The notes beneath the pieces are model-generated. The model had not been told where the DNA came from and made no database searches. It worked only from the letters and a program-made list of their open reading frames with translations. Of a DNA stretch of 64,000 nt, positions 17,920 to 26,812 are shown in pieces (the first letter of the stretch is position 1; every line of letters starts with the position of its first letter). Position numbers and translations under genes: made by a program. The stretch spans positions 558,001-622,000 of the forward strand of contig NZ_CP094473.1 of NCBI RefSeq assembly GCF_023347535.1, read 5' to 3'. Source of the stretch: Faecalibacterium sp. HTF-F (GTDB lineage: Bacteria > Bacillota > Clostridia > Oscillospirales > Ruminococcaceae).

Positions 17920-18488
17920 CCATCGAGCATCTGACAAAACAGTTCGGGGAGAAAACGCTCTTCCGGGACCTCTGCCTCACGGTGGACGGCCCGGCGGTGC
18001 TGTGGGCCCCCAGCGGCTGGGGCAAGACCACCCTGCTGCGCATCCTCATGGGGCTGGACACGCCCACTGCAGGCCGGGTGCGGGGCGTGGGCCGGGCCGC
18101 GGCAGTGTTTCAGGAGGACAGGCTCTGTCCGCAGCTGACGGCGCTCCAGAACGTGACGCTGGTGCTGCCCGGCAGTGAAAAACAATACAAAGAGCAAATC
18201 GAAGCGGATTTTCAACAGCTTGGCATGGATGCTGCGGCGCTGGCCCTGCCTGCAGCTCGGCTTTCCGGCGGGCAGAAGCGGCGCACCGCCCTGCTGCGGG
18301 CCCTGTGGGCACCCAGCGACACCCTGCTATTGGACGAACCCTTCACCGGCATGGACCCGGACACCCTTGCCGCCGCTGCGGCGCTGCTGCGCACCCGCTG
18401 CGGGACGGAGCCGGTGCTGCTTGCCACCCACGACCGGGAGGCCATCCGGCTGCTGGGCTGGCCGGTGATCGGGTTGGAAGCGCTGTAA
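17913..18488 (+). CDS. ABC transporter ATP-binding protein (SsuB/TauB type)
   Basis: A 191-residue ATPase, shorter than the usual 240-260. Walker A is APSGWGKTT (residues about 30-38), the signature is LSGGQKRR, Walker B is TLLLDEPFTGMD, and the switch His is in ATHDRE. The first Gly of Walker A is replaced by Ala and the Q-loop appears as FQED. The start overlaps the permease stop, showing coupling. The gene ends at the terminator at 18502. It energizes the permease; the binding protein must come from elsewhere. Confidence 0.87.
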   Translation: MLTIEHLTKQFGEKTLFRDLCLTVDGPAVLWAPSGWGKTTLLRILMGLDTPTAGRVRGVGRAAAVFQEDRLCPQLTALQNVTLVLPGSEKQYKEQIEADFQQLGMDAAALALPAARLSGGQKRRTALLRALWAPSDTLLLDEPFTGMDPDTLAAAAALLRTRCGTEPVLLATHDREAIRLLGWPVIGLEAL

Positions 18489-18501
18489 AAGGCTTTAAAT
18501 A

Positions 18502-18541
18502 AAAAGGGCTGCTGCACCGGATGATGTGTAGCGGCCCTTTA
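18502..18541. terminator. bidirectional terminator between ABC genes and M23 peptidase
   Basis: A 15-bp stem with G-U pairs (18502-18517 with 18526-18541), loop CGGATGAT, A run before and T run after; it serves both convergent genes. Confidence 0.8.
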
Positions 18542-18589
18542 CTATTTGAGAATGTTTTACAGAAAAATACGCAGAGGATGCAAAAAAGG

Positions 18590-19357
18590 TCAGCCCAGCA
18601 GCTTTGCCGGGTCGAGGTAGGTGTCGCCCTGCATCACTTCCAGATGGATGTGCGTCTCCTCGGCGCATTCGTTGGGAATGCTGCCTGCGCGGCCCAGAGC
18701 CTGCCCCACGCTCACTTCGTCGCCGGTGTGCACGGCAGGGTCGGTGGTGCCGCACACCCGCCAGACGCGCCCGGCACTGTCCTCGATGCACACCACACTG
18801 CCCCAGCGGCCATCGGTGTCCACGGCAGTCACTTTGCCGGCGGCAGGGGCGCACACCTGTGCGTCCTGTGCGCAGGCGTAGTCCACGCCGTTGTGGGTGC
18901 GCCAGTCGCCAAGGGTGCTGCTGTACACCAGCTCATCGCCGCTGTAGGCGTTCAAGACTCTGCCCGAGACGGGCTGCGTGGAGGCAGGCGCAGCTGAACT
19001 GCTGGCAGGCGAGGATGCGCCCTGCAGTGCGGAGGGTTCGTGCACCGAACCAGAGCCAGACCGCGCCCCAGAAGAGGACGCAGAGGGTGCGGGCGGTTCG
19101 GGCTTGGGTACGTTTGCCGCAGATTCTGCGGCGTCGGTCACGGGCTGCTGCCATACATCGTCCTCCTGTGGGTCAAGGGTGAGCTGCGGCTCCGGGGCAG
19201 GTTCTTCCTGCGGGGTCGTCAGGTCGTCGTAGCTCTTTTTCAGTTCATCCCGCACGGTGCGCACTGCCCACACTCCCGCCGCTGCGGCTGCGACGAGACA
19301 GGCCAGCAGTGCCAGTGCAAAGCCCCTGCTGCGCAAAAACTTTTTGATCTGCTCCAT
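18590..19357 (-). CDS. membrane-anchored M23 (LytM) peptidase, SpoIIQ-like layout
   Basis: About 255 residues from MEQIKKFLRS. Residues 10-30 form one transmembrane helix, then an acidic Pro/Glu and Ser/Ala-rich linker, then a LytM domain from about residue 145. The zinc ligands appear as HNGVDYA (H-x3-D) and HIHLEV (HxH), so the site looks intact. The family cuts peptidoglycan cross-links outside the membrane. Single helix plus LytM resembles SpoIIQ, but no sporulation genes are nearby. An in-frame start eight codons upstream (19381) is possible. Confidence 0.82.
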   Translation of the reverse strand: MEQIKKFLRSRGFALALLACLVAAAAAGVWAVRTVRDELKKSYDDLTTPQEEPAPEPQLTLDPQEDDVWQQPVTDAAESAANVPKPEPPAPSASSSGARSGSGSVHEPSALQGASSPASSSAAPASTQPVSGRVLNAYSGDELVYSSTLGDWRTHNGVDYACAQDAQVCAPAAGKVTAVDTDGRWGSVVCIEDSAGRVWRVCGTTDPAVHTGDEVSVGQALGRAGSIPNECAEETHIHLEVMQGDTYLDPAKLLG

Positions 19358-19440
19358 TGTCGTTACTCCCATCTGCTGCATTGTGTACGCATTGCTTCTG
19401 GGCTTAGTGTGGGACAGCAGGGCAGGTTTTATGCATTCTT

Positions 19441-19556
19441 TTATTTAAATACCCTCCGCGTTGCTCTGGGCATATTTAGAGGAAATAATATTTTGTAATA
19501 TAGCAGCCCAGCCAGATCTGCGGGTCTGACTGGGCTGCACTTTCACGGGAAGGGCA
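19441..19556 (+). repeat. family A element (copy A2)
   Basis: Left box TTATTTAAATACCCTCCGCG, GCTCTGGGCATATTTAGAGG, hairpin 2 at 19503-19518 with 19523-19538 (loop TGCG, one mismatch), right box TTTCACGGGAAGGG. It lies in the 305-base gap between two minus-strand genes. Confidence 0.8.
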
Positions 19557-19598
19557 GCAGCCGGAAAATGCATCTTCCCTCTGTGGCCTTCTGTGTTG

Positions 19599-19630
19599 AT
19601 ACCCAGAGCGAAGCGGAGGGTATTTTAAAT
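19599..19630 (-). repeat. family A left-box fragment (A2')
   Basis: ACCCAGAGCGAAGCGGAGGGT followed by ATTTTAAAT is the reverse complement of the family A left box. Only hairpin 1 is present. It faces copy A2, so the gap holds an inverted pair. Confidence 0.7.
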
Positions 19631-19686
19631 GATATTACCAAACAAAAAGGCCCTCCCTTTTCGGGAGAGCCCTTGCAGATCAAAAA

Positions 19687-20397
19687 TCAGTTGCGGCGGC
19701 GGCTGTTCATGCCCAGCAGACGCACAACATACAGGAAGATGTTGATGAAGTCCAGATACAGGGTCAGTGCGCCGTAGATGGAAGCCTTCTCGGCCAGCTC
19801 GCCGTCATAGGCGTAGTAGGAGAACATCTGGCTCAGCTTCTGGGTGTCGTAGGCGGTCAGCAGCATGAACACTACCAGACCGACAGCGCTGTACAGCACC
19901 GTGGTAAGGAAGCTCATGCCGAACAGCATGCCCACAAAGCCGGTGATGATGAGCGCGAACAGGCACATCATCAGCTTGGGGCCCCAGCCGGACAGATCCC
20001 GGTGGGTGGTGGTGCCGTAGACGGCCATCAGGCCAAAGTACAGCGAGGTGGCAAGGAAGGCCAGCACCAAAGTGCCCAGATCGAACACCAGGAAATAATA
20101 GCTCAGCACCATGCCGTTGAGCAGTGCATAGGCAAAGAAGGTGGCTCTTGCGCCGCCCACCGACATGCTCTGCACCCGGGAGCTCAGCACGTATACCAGA
20201 ACCAGCTCGGCGATGGTGAACACCAGATACAGCGAATTGACCACGTACAGCAGCGGGGTGGCAGCTGTGACAAAGGCGGCTGCAAAGGTGATCAGCAGGC
20301 CCACCGCCATCCAGCGGTAGGTGCGGTTCATATAGTCAGCCGAGGTCATAGCAGGCTCTGTATAGCCCCGATCGTAACCATTGTAATTGTAATCCAT
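19687..20397 (-). CDS. Bax inhibitor-1/YccA family membrane protein
   Basis: A 236-residue protein with seven hydrophobic segments and a cytoplasmic Tyr/Asn-rich N-terminus. The last segments, LLTAYDTQKLSQMFSYYAYDG and ALTLYLDFINIFLYVVRLLG, are the family signature. Bacterial members behave as pH-sensitive calcium leak channels or protease partners; the role here is not known. ATG 20397 follows GGAGGA; longer in-frame starts lie in the divergent promoter region. Confidence 0.9.
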   Translation of the reverse strand: MDYNYNGYDRGYTEPAMTSADYMNRTYRWMAVGLLITFAAAFVTAATPLLYVVNSLYLVFTIAELVLVYVLSSRVQSMSVGGARATFFAYALLNGMVLSYYFLVFDLGTLVLAFLATSLYFGLMAVYGTTTHRDLSGWGPKLMMCLFALIITGFVGMLFGMSFLTTVLYSAVGLVVFMLLTAYDTQKLSQMFSYYAYDGELAEKASIYGALTLYLDFINIFLYVVRLLGMNSRRRN

Positions 20398-20437
20398 AGG
20401 GACTCCTCCAGTCTCTTTCTGCCGGAATACTTTTTTC

Positions 20438-20466
20438 TTGCTCCGGTCTACGGAATATAGTATACT
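20438..20466 (+). promoter_or_regulatory. promoter of hemW
   Basis: TTGCTC (20438-20443) and TATACT (20461-20466), spacer 17, in the divergent gap. Confidence 0.65.
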
Positions 20467-20507
20467 GCATAGAAATGAACGTTTCATGAAAAAGGCTGTG
20501 ATATTGT

Positions 20508-21590
20508 ATGTCCCTTGGACTTTATTTACACATACCCTACTGTTTTTCCAAATGCAGGTACTGTGATTTTTATTCCCACCCCGGTGAGCGCGGTGTGCCG
20601 GATGCCTATGTGGAGGCTCTTGTGCGGGAGCTTGACCGCTTTGCACCGGAGAGGCCCCTGCAGCCGGACACCCTTTATTTTGGCGGCGGCACCCCCAGTC
20701 TGCTGCGCCCGGAGCAGGCAAAGCGGCTCATCGATGCGGCCCGGCCCCTGCCCGGGGCAGAGATCACGCTGGAAGCAAACCCGGAGACGGTGACCGAACA
20801 GAGCCTTGCGGGCTTCCGGGAGGCGGGAGTGAACCGCATCTCCTTCGGGGTGCAGTCTGCCCGGGACACCCAGCTGCGCACACTGGGCAGGCCCCACACG
20901 GCAAAGCAGGCGAGGGCTGCCTTTGCCGCCGCCCGGCGGGCAGGCTTTGCGAACATCAGCGGCGACATCATGCTGGCACTGCCCCACTACACCGAAGCTG
21001 AGTTTGACGAAACGCTGGAACTGATCGAGGACGGCGGAGCCACCCACATTTCCGCGTATCTGCTGAAGATCGAGCCGGATTCGGCCTTTGGAAAGCACCC
21101 GCCCGAGGGTCTGCCCACCGGCGACGAGGCGGCTGATTTTTACCTCTACGCGGTGGAGCAGCTGGAACATCACGGCTACCGGCAGTACGAGATCTCCAAC
21201 TTTGCAAAGCCCGGCTATGAGGGACGGCACAACCTCATCTACTGGGACTGCGGCGACTATCTGGGCCTTGGCCCGGCAGCGCACTCCTGCATGGGCGGCA
21301 GGCGGTTCTATTATCCGCCGGATACCGCTGCGTTCCTGAACGATGCCGCCGCCCCGGTGATGGACGGCAGCTGCGGCGCAGAGGATTACCTTATTTTACA
21401 GCTGCGCCTGCGCAAGGGACTTTCGCTGGACACCTATAAGCGGCTCTACGGCAAAGAATTTTCCACCGCACAACTGGCCTTTGTGCAAAACTGCGTCCGG
21501 GCGGGCTATGCAAGCTTTGACGGCCACACCCTTGCCCTGACCCCGGCGGGCCTCATCGTGCAGAACAGCATCCTTGCCCAGCTCTTGTAA
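20508..21590 (+). CDS. hemW: radical SAM heme chaperone HemW
   Basis: A 360-residue protein starting MSLGLYLHIPYCFSKCRYC. The CX3CX2C motif binds the 4Fe-4S cluster, and YFGGGTPSLL and GVQSARDTQLRTLGR follow in family order. The lack of the extra N-terminal part and fourth Cys of coproporphyrinogen dehydrogenase HemN favours HemW, which hands heme to target proteins. A separate flavoprotein gene follows. Confidence 0.9.
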   Translation: MSLGLYLHIPYCFSKCRYCDFYSHPGERGVPDAYVEALVRELDRFAPERPLQPDTLYFGGGTPSLLRPEQAKRLIDAARPLPGAEITLEANPETVTEQSLAGFREAGVNRISFGVQSARDTQLRTLGRPHTAKQARAAFAAARRAGFANISGDIMLALPHYTEAEFDETLELIEDGGATHISAYLLKIEPDSAFGKHPPEGLPTGDEAADFYLYAVEQLEHHGYRQYEISNFAKPGYEGRHNLIYWDCGDYLGLGPAAHSCMGGRRFYYPPDTAAFLNDAAAPVMDGSCGAEDYLILQLRLRKGLSLDTYKRLYGKEFSTAQLAFVQNCVRAGYASFDGHTLALTPAGLIVQNSILAQLL

Positions 21591-21613
21591 ATTGGCAGAA
21601 ATACGGCAGAACA

Positions 21614-21642
21614 TTGCTTTTGCGTGCCGGTTCTGGTATGAT
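21614..21642 (+). promoter_or_regulatory. promoter of the HI0933-type flavoprotein gene
   Basis: TTGCTT (21614-21619) and TATGAT (21637-21642), spacer 17, just after the hemW stop. Confidence 0.75.
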
Positions 21643-21678
21643 ATACTTGATACAATAGGGGAATTTGGAGGAAAACAG

Positions 21679-22971
21679 ATGGCGAAGGTGTTGATCGTAG
21701 GTGCAGGCGCGGCGGGCCTGATGGCGGCGGGTGCCGCTGTACGTCAGGGGCATCAGGTGACGGTGCTGGAACACATGGACAAGCCCGGCCAGAAGATCCT
21801 TGTCACCGGCAAGGGCCGCTGCAATGTGACCAACGACTGCCCGGCAGAGGAGTTTCTGCGCCATGTGCGCACCAACCCGCGCTTTTTGTATTCGTCGCTG
21901 GGGGCTTTCCCGCCCGCAAAGACCATGGAACTGTTCGAGGGTCTGGGTGTGGAGCTGAAAGTGGAGCGCGGACGCCGGGTGTTCCCGGTATCCGACAAGG
22001 CAGAGGAGATCCGGCAGGCCCTTCTGCGCTACGCGCAGGACGCCGACATCGTCCATGACGGCGCAAAAAAGCTGCTGCTGGAAGAGGTGGTGCCGGAGCC
22101 GGAAGAAGCTCCCGCTGCACCGGAAAACCCGCGCCACCCCAAAAAGAAAAAGGCAGGCCCGGCCCTGCGGTGCATCGGCGTGCGGGGCACCTCTGGCAGG
22201 GAGTACCGGGCAGACGCGGTGCTGGTGGCCACCGGCGGCGTGAGCTACCCCACCACCGGCTCCACCGGCGATGGCTACAGGCTGGCACAGCAGGCCGGGC
22301 ACACCCTTGTGGAGCCGGTGCCCAGTCTGGTCAGCCTTGTGAGCCATGACGCCGACTGCAAAAAAATGATGGGTCTGGCCCTGAAAAACGTCACCCTGAC
22401 CCTGTTCGAGGACGACAAGGCCATCTTTGACGAGCAGGGCGAGATGCTGTTCACCCACTTTGGCATCAGCGGCCCGCTGACCTTGAGCGCATCCAGCCAT
22501 CTGGGGGACATGAAAAAGCATCGGTATCATGCGGAGATCGACCTCAAGCCGGCCCTCAGCGAGGAGCAGCTGTACGACCGCATCACCCGGGACTTTGCCC
22601 TGCTGGCAAACCACGCGGCGCAGGGCGCACTGGTCAAGCTTTTGCCCTCCAGCATGCAGCCGGTGATGGTGGCACGCTGGGGCATCGACCCGGCCACAAG
22701 GGCCAACCAGATCACCCGGGAACAGAAGCGGGAGTTGGTGCAGCTGATGAAGCACTGGCGGGTGTCCATCGACGCCCGGGGCGACCTTGCCCACGCCGTG
22801 ATCACCAGCGGCGGCGTGTCGGTGCGGGAGGTGGACCCCAAAACCATGCAGAGCAAAAAGGCGCTGGGCCTGTATTTTGCGGGCGAGGTGCTGGACGTGG
22901 ATGCCTATACCGGCGGCTACAATTTGCAGATCGCCTTCTGCACCGCACAGAGCTTTGCAAATAATCTGTAA
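21679..22971 (+). CDS. HI0933/YhiN-family FAD-dependent oxidoreductase
   Basis: A 430-residue flavoprotein. The N-terminus AKVLIVGAGAAGLMAAGAA is the FAD-binding Rossmann motif, followed by KILVTGKGRCNVTND, a family hallmark, and the C-terminal YFAGEVLDVDAYTGGYNLQ. Residues about 135-160 form an unusual Pro/Glu then Lys-rich insert (PEPEEAPAAPENP, KKKKA). ATG 21679 sits behind TTGGAGG. The physiological substrate of the family is generally unknown; some clostridial relatives (BaiN) act on bile acids, which is not shown here. Confidence 0.87.
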   Translation: MAKVLIVGAGAAGLMAAGAAVRQGHQVTVLEHMDKPGQKILVTGKGRCNVTNDCPAEEFLRHVRTNPRFLYSSLGAFPPAKTMELFEGLGVELKVERGRRVFPVSDKAEEIRQALLRYAQDADIVHDGAKKLLLEEVVPEPEEAPAAPENPRHPKKKKAGPALRCIGVRGTSGREYRADAVLVATGGVSYPTTGSTGDGYRLAQQAGHTLVEPVPSLVSLVSHDADCKKMMGLALKNVTLTLFEDDKAIFDEQGEMLFTHFGISGPLTLSASSHLGDMKKHRYHAEIDLKPALSEEQLYDRITRDFALLANHAAQGALVKLLPSSMQPVMVARWGIDPATRANQITREQKRELVQLMKHWRVSIDARGDLAHAVITSGGVSVREVDPKTMQSKKALGLYFAGEVLDVDAYTGGYNLQIAFCTAQSFANNL

Positions 22972-22984
22972 TTACAGATAGAAC

Positions 22985-23098
22985 AATTTTAAATGCCCTC
23001 CGCGCTGCTCTGGGCATATTTATAGGAATAGATTTTTTGATTTGTATTTTGAAAACGACTGCGGTCGTTTTCAAAATACGTTTTCACAAAAAGGGTTG
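22985..23098 (+). repeat. family A element (copy A3)
   Basis: The most regular copy: ATTTTAAATGCCCTCCGC, GCTCTGGGCATATTTATAGG, then hairpin 2 (23044-23059 with 23064-23079), a perfect 16-bp stem closed by C(TGCG)G, then TTTTCAC. Downstream of the flavoprotein gene. Confidence 0.88.
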
Positions 23099-23180
23099 TT
23101 GCCGGGATGGTCTCACAGACCACTGCGCAACTGTTCCTGAAGGGAACGAGCAGCAATGCAGTTGGCCGCTGCGGCCCCGC

Positions 23181-23253
23181 TTGTGAAAAATCAAATCTGG
23201 AAAATCCGCAGATTTTCCAGATTTGTAAATATTTAAAATATTTTTCCGCTTAA
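23181..23253 (-). repeat. family A element (copy A4), inverted and short
   Basis: Hairpin 23192-23206 with 23211-23225, 15 bp perfect, loop TGCG on the minus strand. GTGAAAAAT (right box) lies to its left and ATTTTTCCGC (end of left box) to its right. Hairpin 1 is missing. It forms an inverted pair with A3 ahead of cmk. Confidence 0.75.
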
Positions 23254-23270
23254 AAAGGAGAAGATATAAA

Positions 23271-23936
23271 ATGGTATCTGTTGCAATCGACGGGCCTGCA
23301 GGTGCAGGCAAATCTACGCTGGCACGCCGTCTGGCGGCTGAAATGGGCTATATTTATGTGGACACCGGTGCCATGTACCGCGCCATCGGCCTGTATGCCC
23401 TGCGTGCGGGCAAGGACCCCAAGGACAACGCAGCGGTCAACGCACTGCTGCCCCAGATCGAGCTGCGGCTGGCCTCCATTGAGGGGGAGCAGCACGTTTA
23501 TTTAAAGGAAGAGGACGTCAGCACCGCCATCCGCACCGAGGCCGCAGGCATGGCTGCTTCTGCCGTGGGCGCAAACCCGGCTGTGCGCGCCTTTCTGCTG
23601 GAACTGCAGCGGGATATGGCCAAAAAGCAGGATGTGCTGATGGACGGCCGCGACATCGGCACGGTGGTGCTGCCGGACGCTACGGTGAAGATCTTCCTCA
23701 CCGCCACGCCGGAAGCCCGCGCCACCCGGCGCTGGAAGGAGTATCAGGCCAAGGGCATCGATACTCCCTATGAAGAGGTGTTGGCCGATGTGAAGCAGCG
23801 GGACTATCAGGACACCCACCGTGCCGCTGCACCCCTGAAGCAGGCGGAGGATGCCGTGCTGCTGGATACCTCGGAGCTGGACTTCGAGCAGAGCCTTGCT
23901 GCCATGAAGAAGATCATTGCGGAGAAGGCCGGCTGA
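23271..23936 (+). CDS. cmk: cytidylate kinase
   Basis: A 221-residue P-loop kinase that phosphorylates CMP and dCMP. Walker A is GPAGAGKST (residues 7-15), followed by YVDTGAMYRAIG and the core GRDIGTVVLPDA with the NMP-binding Arg. Standard length. AAAAAGGAG precedes the ATG. First gene of the clostridial cmk-plsC-ispH::rpsA block; a family A element separates it from plsC. Confidence 0.95.
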   Translation: MVSVAIDGPAGAGKSTLARRLAAEMGYIYVDTGAMYRAIGLYALRAGKDPKDNAAVNALLPQIELRLASIEGEQHVYLKEEDVSTAIRTEAAGMAASAVGANPAVRAFLLELQRDMAKKQDVLMDGRDIGTVVLPDATVKIFLTATPEARATRRWKEYQAKGIDTPYEEVLADVKQRDYQDTHRAAAPLKQAEDAVLLDTSELDFEQSLAAMKKIIAEKAG

Positions 23937-23939
23937 ACG

Positions 23940-24052
23940 ATCTAAAACGCCCTCCGCTTCGCGCTGGGCATATTTATTGGAAGCTTATTTCTTGTGCTTT
24001 GGAAATGACTGCGGTCATTTCCAGAACACGCTTTCACCAGAAAAGTCGTATC
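23940..24052 (+). repeat. family A element (copy A5)
   Basis: ACGCCCTCCGC, CGCTGGGCATATTTATTGG, hairpin 2 at 23994-24009 with 24014-24029 (one mismatch, one G-U, loop TGCG), then CTTTCACCAG. It lies between cmk and plsC, inside the presumed operon. Confidence 0.82.
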
Positions 24053-24146
24053 GAAAAAACGACATTTTCAAAAACTGCTGCATTGTCCGGTTTCGGCCTG
24101 CTTGCGAAATCGAGAATCGTATAAATTTAAGGAATAAAACGACACT

Positions 24147-24758
24147 ATGATATTATATTACATCTTAGTACCCTTTGCATGGATCCTGTGGCACATCGGT
24201 TTCCGTATCCGCGTAGAGGGCCGCGAGAACCTGAAAAAGGTGCAGACCAAAGGCTGCATCCTTGCGCCGACCCATGTCTCCGCCATCGACCCGGTGTTTA
24301 TCGTGGTCACCCGGTGGAGCAGGCGGATGGTCGTATTTGCCAAGAAGGAGCTGTTCGAGATCAACGGCTTCCTGACATGGTTCTTCCGGTGCTGCGGCGC
24401 GGTGTGCGTGCGCGGCACAAAGGATGAGATGGCTGCCATCGAGCAGACCGTTGAGGTCTGCAAAAACGGCAAGACCCTGCTCATTTTCCCGGAGGGCACC
24501 CGCGAAAAGGACGGAAAGCTTCTGCCGCCCAAGAGCGGCCTGTTCGTCATTGCGGCGGGAGCCGGGGTGGATGTGGTGCCCTGCCGCATCCTGTACGATA
24601 CGCCGGACGGAAAAATGCATCTGTTCTGCAGAGTGCGGGTGATCTACGGCGAGCCCATGCCTGCCGCCCAGTTTGCCATGGAAGGCCGGCGGGATACCAA
24701 AAAGCTGCGTGCCAACAAACAGGCTTTGCTGGATGCGTGGGAAAAGATGGGAGCGTAA
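24147..24758 (+). CDS. plsC: 1-acyl-sn-glycerol-3-phosphate acyltransferase
   Basis: A 203-residue membrane-associated acyltransferase making phosphatidic acid. An N-terminal hydrophobic stretch (MILYYILVPFAWILWHIGF) is followed by the catalytic HX4D motif in HVSAID, and by FPEGTRE for glycerol phosphate binding. It ends four bases before ispH::rpsA, indicating cotranscription. Confidence 0.92.
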   Translation: MILYYILVPFAWILWHIGFRIRVEGRENLKKVQTKGCILAPTHVSAIDPVFIVVTRWSRRMVVFAKKELFEINGFLTWFFRCCGAVCVRGTKDEMAAIEQTVEVCKNGKTLLIFPEGTREKDGKLLPPKSGLFVIAAGAGVDVVPCRILYDTPDGKMHLFCRVRVIYGEPMPAAQFAMEGRRDTKKLRANKQALLDAWEKMGA

Positions 24759-24761
24759 AAG

Positions 24762-26669
24762 ATGGAGATCCGAGTTGCCAAAACGGCGGGGTTCTGCTTT
24801 GGCGTCAACCGTGCCGTGGAGCTGACCTATGGACTTCTGGCAGAAGGACACAGGGTCGCTACGCTGGGCCCGCTGATCCACAACCCGCAGGCGGTGGAGG
24901 ATATGCAGCGCAAGGGCGCACAGGTGGTGGATACCGTGCAGGATGTGCCTGCCGGATACGAGGTAGTCATCCGCAGCCACGGCGTGCCCCGCAGCGTTTA
25001 TGACGAGCTGACAGTGCGCGGCATCCGCTACCATGACGCCACCTGCCCCTTTGTGCAGAAGATCCAGCGCATTGCCGCCGAGGCCGAAAAAGCCGGGGCA
25101 GTGCTGCTGGTGGCGGGCGATAAGACCCACCCGGAGGTGCAGGGGATCGTGGGACACACCCGCGGAGAGGTGTTCGTTTTTGCCGATCTGGCCGAATTGA
25201 AGGCGTGGAAAGGCCCCTCTGACCCGCAAAAACCCCTGTTTGCAGTTGCACAGACCACATTTCAGGTTACAAAATGGCAAGAAAGTTCGGAGTTTCTCAA
25301 AAAAGCCTATACAAACGCCCGGATTTTTGATACAATATGTAATGCGACGTGGGCGAGGCAACAGGAAGCGGAAGACCTCAGCCAAAAATGCGATATCATT
25401 GTTGTCATTGGCGGTCATCATTCTTCCAATACCCAAAAGCTGGTACAGGTCGCCGCAAAACACACGCGTGCCGTAACGGTCGAGACAGCGAGCGAACTTC
25501 GGCCGGAATGGTTTGCAGATGTTAAAGTGGCGGGCGTGACAGCCGGGGCTTCAACGCCATCGTCTATTATTGAGGAGGTACTTAACAGTATGAGCGCAGA
25601 AATCAATGACAGCATGAGCTTTGAGGAGATGCTGAATGCATCCGAGGAAAAGCGTGTTCATGCAGGCAGTATTGTGAAAGGAATCGTGACCAGCATCTCT
25701 GCCAACGAGATCCAGGTGGATATCGGAGCGAAGCAGACCGGCTTTGTCAAGCTGAGCGAGCTGACCGATGATTCCTCCGCCAAGGTCGAAGACCTGGTGA
25801 AGGTTGGCGATGAGCTGGACCTCATCGTCGAGAAGGTTATGGATCAGGATGGCGTCATCCAGCTCTCCCGCAAGAAGCTCGCATCTCGCAAGGGCATGGA
25901 AGAGATCGCTAAGGCCGCTGAGTCCGGCGAGGTCGTCGAGGGCGACGTCACCGAGTTCAACAAGGGCGGCGTTGTGGTCAACGTCAAGGGCGTCAAGGTG
26001 TTCGTTCCCCGTTCTCAGGCTACTATGCGCCGTGATGAGGACTACACCGCTCTGGTTGGCCAGCACGTTCAGCTGGTTGTCACCGAGTGCTCCGGCCGCA
26101 AGATCGTCGGCAGCATCAACAAGGTGACCGCTGAGCAGAACAAGGCAAAGCGTGAAGAGTTCTGGGCAAACGTTGAGGTGGGCAAGACCTACACCGGCGT
26201 TGTCAAGAGCCTGACTTCTTACGGTGCATTCGTCGATATCGGCGGTGTGGACGGCCTGTGCCACATCAGCGAGCTGAGCTGGAACCGCATCAAGCATCCC
26301 TCTGAGGTCGTCTCCGTTGGCGACACCATCGAGGTGTATGTGAAGGACATCGACACCGAGAACCACAAGGTCTCTCTGGGCTACAAGAAGGCTGAGGACA
26401 ACCCCTGGGAGCAGCTGAAGAACAACTACCCCATCGGCAGCACCTTCCATGCTCCGGTCGTGTCCCTGACCAAGTTCGGTGCATTCGTCCGTATCCTGCC
26501 GGGTATCGACGGTCTGGTCCACATCAGCGAGATCAGCAATGACCGCGTTGAGAAGGTCTCCGACGCACTGAAGGTCGGCGATATGGTCGATGTGAAGCTG
26601 CTGGATGTTGACTTCGACAAGAAGCGCATCAGCCTGTCCATGAAGGCTCTGCTGAACGACGCTGAGTAA
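24762..26669 (+). CDS. ispH: IspH (HMBPP reductase) fused to ribosomal protein S1
   Basis: A 635-residue fusion. Residues 1-275 are IspH, the last enzyme of the MEP isoprenoid pathway, with cluster cysteines C12 (GFCFGVNRA), C95 (DATCPF) and C193 (TICNATWA). Residues 300-630 contain four S1 RNA-binding domains, e.g. [19 protein letters not shown] and [19 protein letters not shown]. The fusion is known in Clostridia. Inside it, AGGAGG at 25573 precedes an in-frame ATG at 25590 (residue 277), exactly at the domain border, so a free 359-residue S1 protein is probably also made. Confidence 0.94.
   Translation: MEIRVAKTAGFCFGVNRAVELTYGLLAEGHRVATLGPLIHNPQAVEDMQRKGAQVVDTVQDVPAGYEVVIRSHGVPRSVYDELTVRGIRYHDATCPFVQKIQRIAAEAEKAGAVLLVAGDKTHPEVQGIVGHTRGEVFVFADLAELKAWKGPSDPQKPLFAVAQTTFQVTKWQESSEFLKKAYTNARIFDTICNATWARQQEAEDLSQKCDIIVVIGGHHSSNTQKLVQVAAKHTRAVTVETASELRPEWFADVKVAGVTAGASTPSSIIEEVLNSMSAEINDSMSFEEMLNASEEKRVHAGSIVKGIVTSISANEIQVDIGAKQTGFVKLSELTDDSSAKVEDLVKVGDELDLIVEKVMDQDGVIQLSRKKLASRKGMEEIAKAAESGEVVEGDVTEFNKGGVVVNVKGVKVFVPRSQATMRRDEDYTALVGQHVQLVVTECSGRKIVGSINKVTAEQNKAKREEFWANVEVGKTYTGVVKSLTSYGAFVDIGGVDGLCHISELSWNRIKHPSEVVSVGDTIEVYVKDIDTENHKVSLGYKKAEDNPWEQLKNNYPIGSTFHAPVVSLTKFGAFVRILPGIDGLVHISEISNDRVEKVSDALKVGDMVDVKLLDVDFDKKRISLSMKALLNDAE
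25573..25592 (+). promoter_or_regulatory. rpsA: internal ribosome binding site and start for free S1 protein
   Basis: AGGAGG (25573-25578), eleven bases, ATG (25590-25592), in frame with the fusion, followed by [15 protein letters not shown], which looks like a normal S1 N-terminus. Confidence 0.65.
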
Positions 26670-26712
26670 TCAGCCCCTCGTTCGGAAGAAAAGCTTCTGA
26701 CACAATGCGATC

Positions 26713-26755
26713 AACAGCCCCGTTGCCGGGAAAACGGCGGCGGGGCTGTTTTTAT
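26713..26755 (+). terminator. terminator after ispH::rpsA
   Basis: Stem AACAGCCCCG / CGGGGCTGTT (26713-26722 with 26741-26750) with an inner hairpin, then five T. Confidence 0.85.
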
Positions 26756-26812
26756 AACAAAAAATGATTTTCCTTCCCAAATGGCGGAAAAATACAATAA
26801 AGACATAATTTT

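Noticed and set aside
24762..26669. ispH and rpsA as two genes separated by a frameshift
   Set aside because: The frame is continuous and the fusion is known in Clostridia; only an internal start is proposed.
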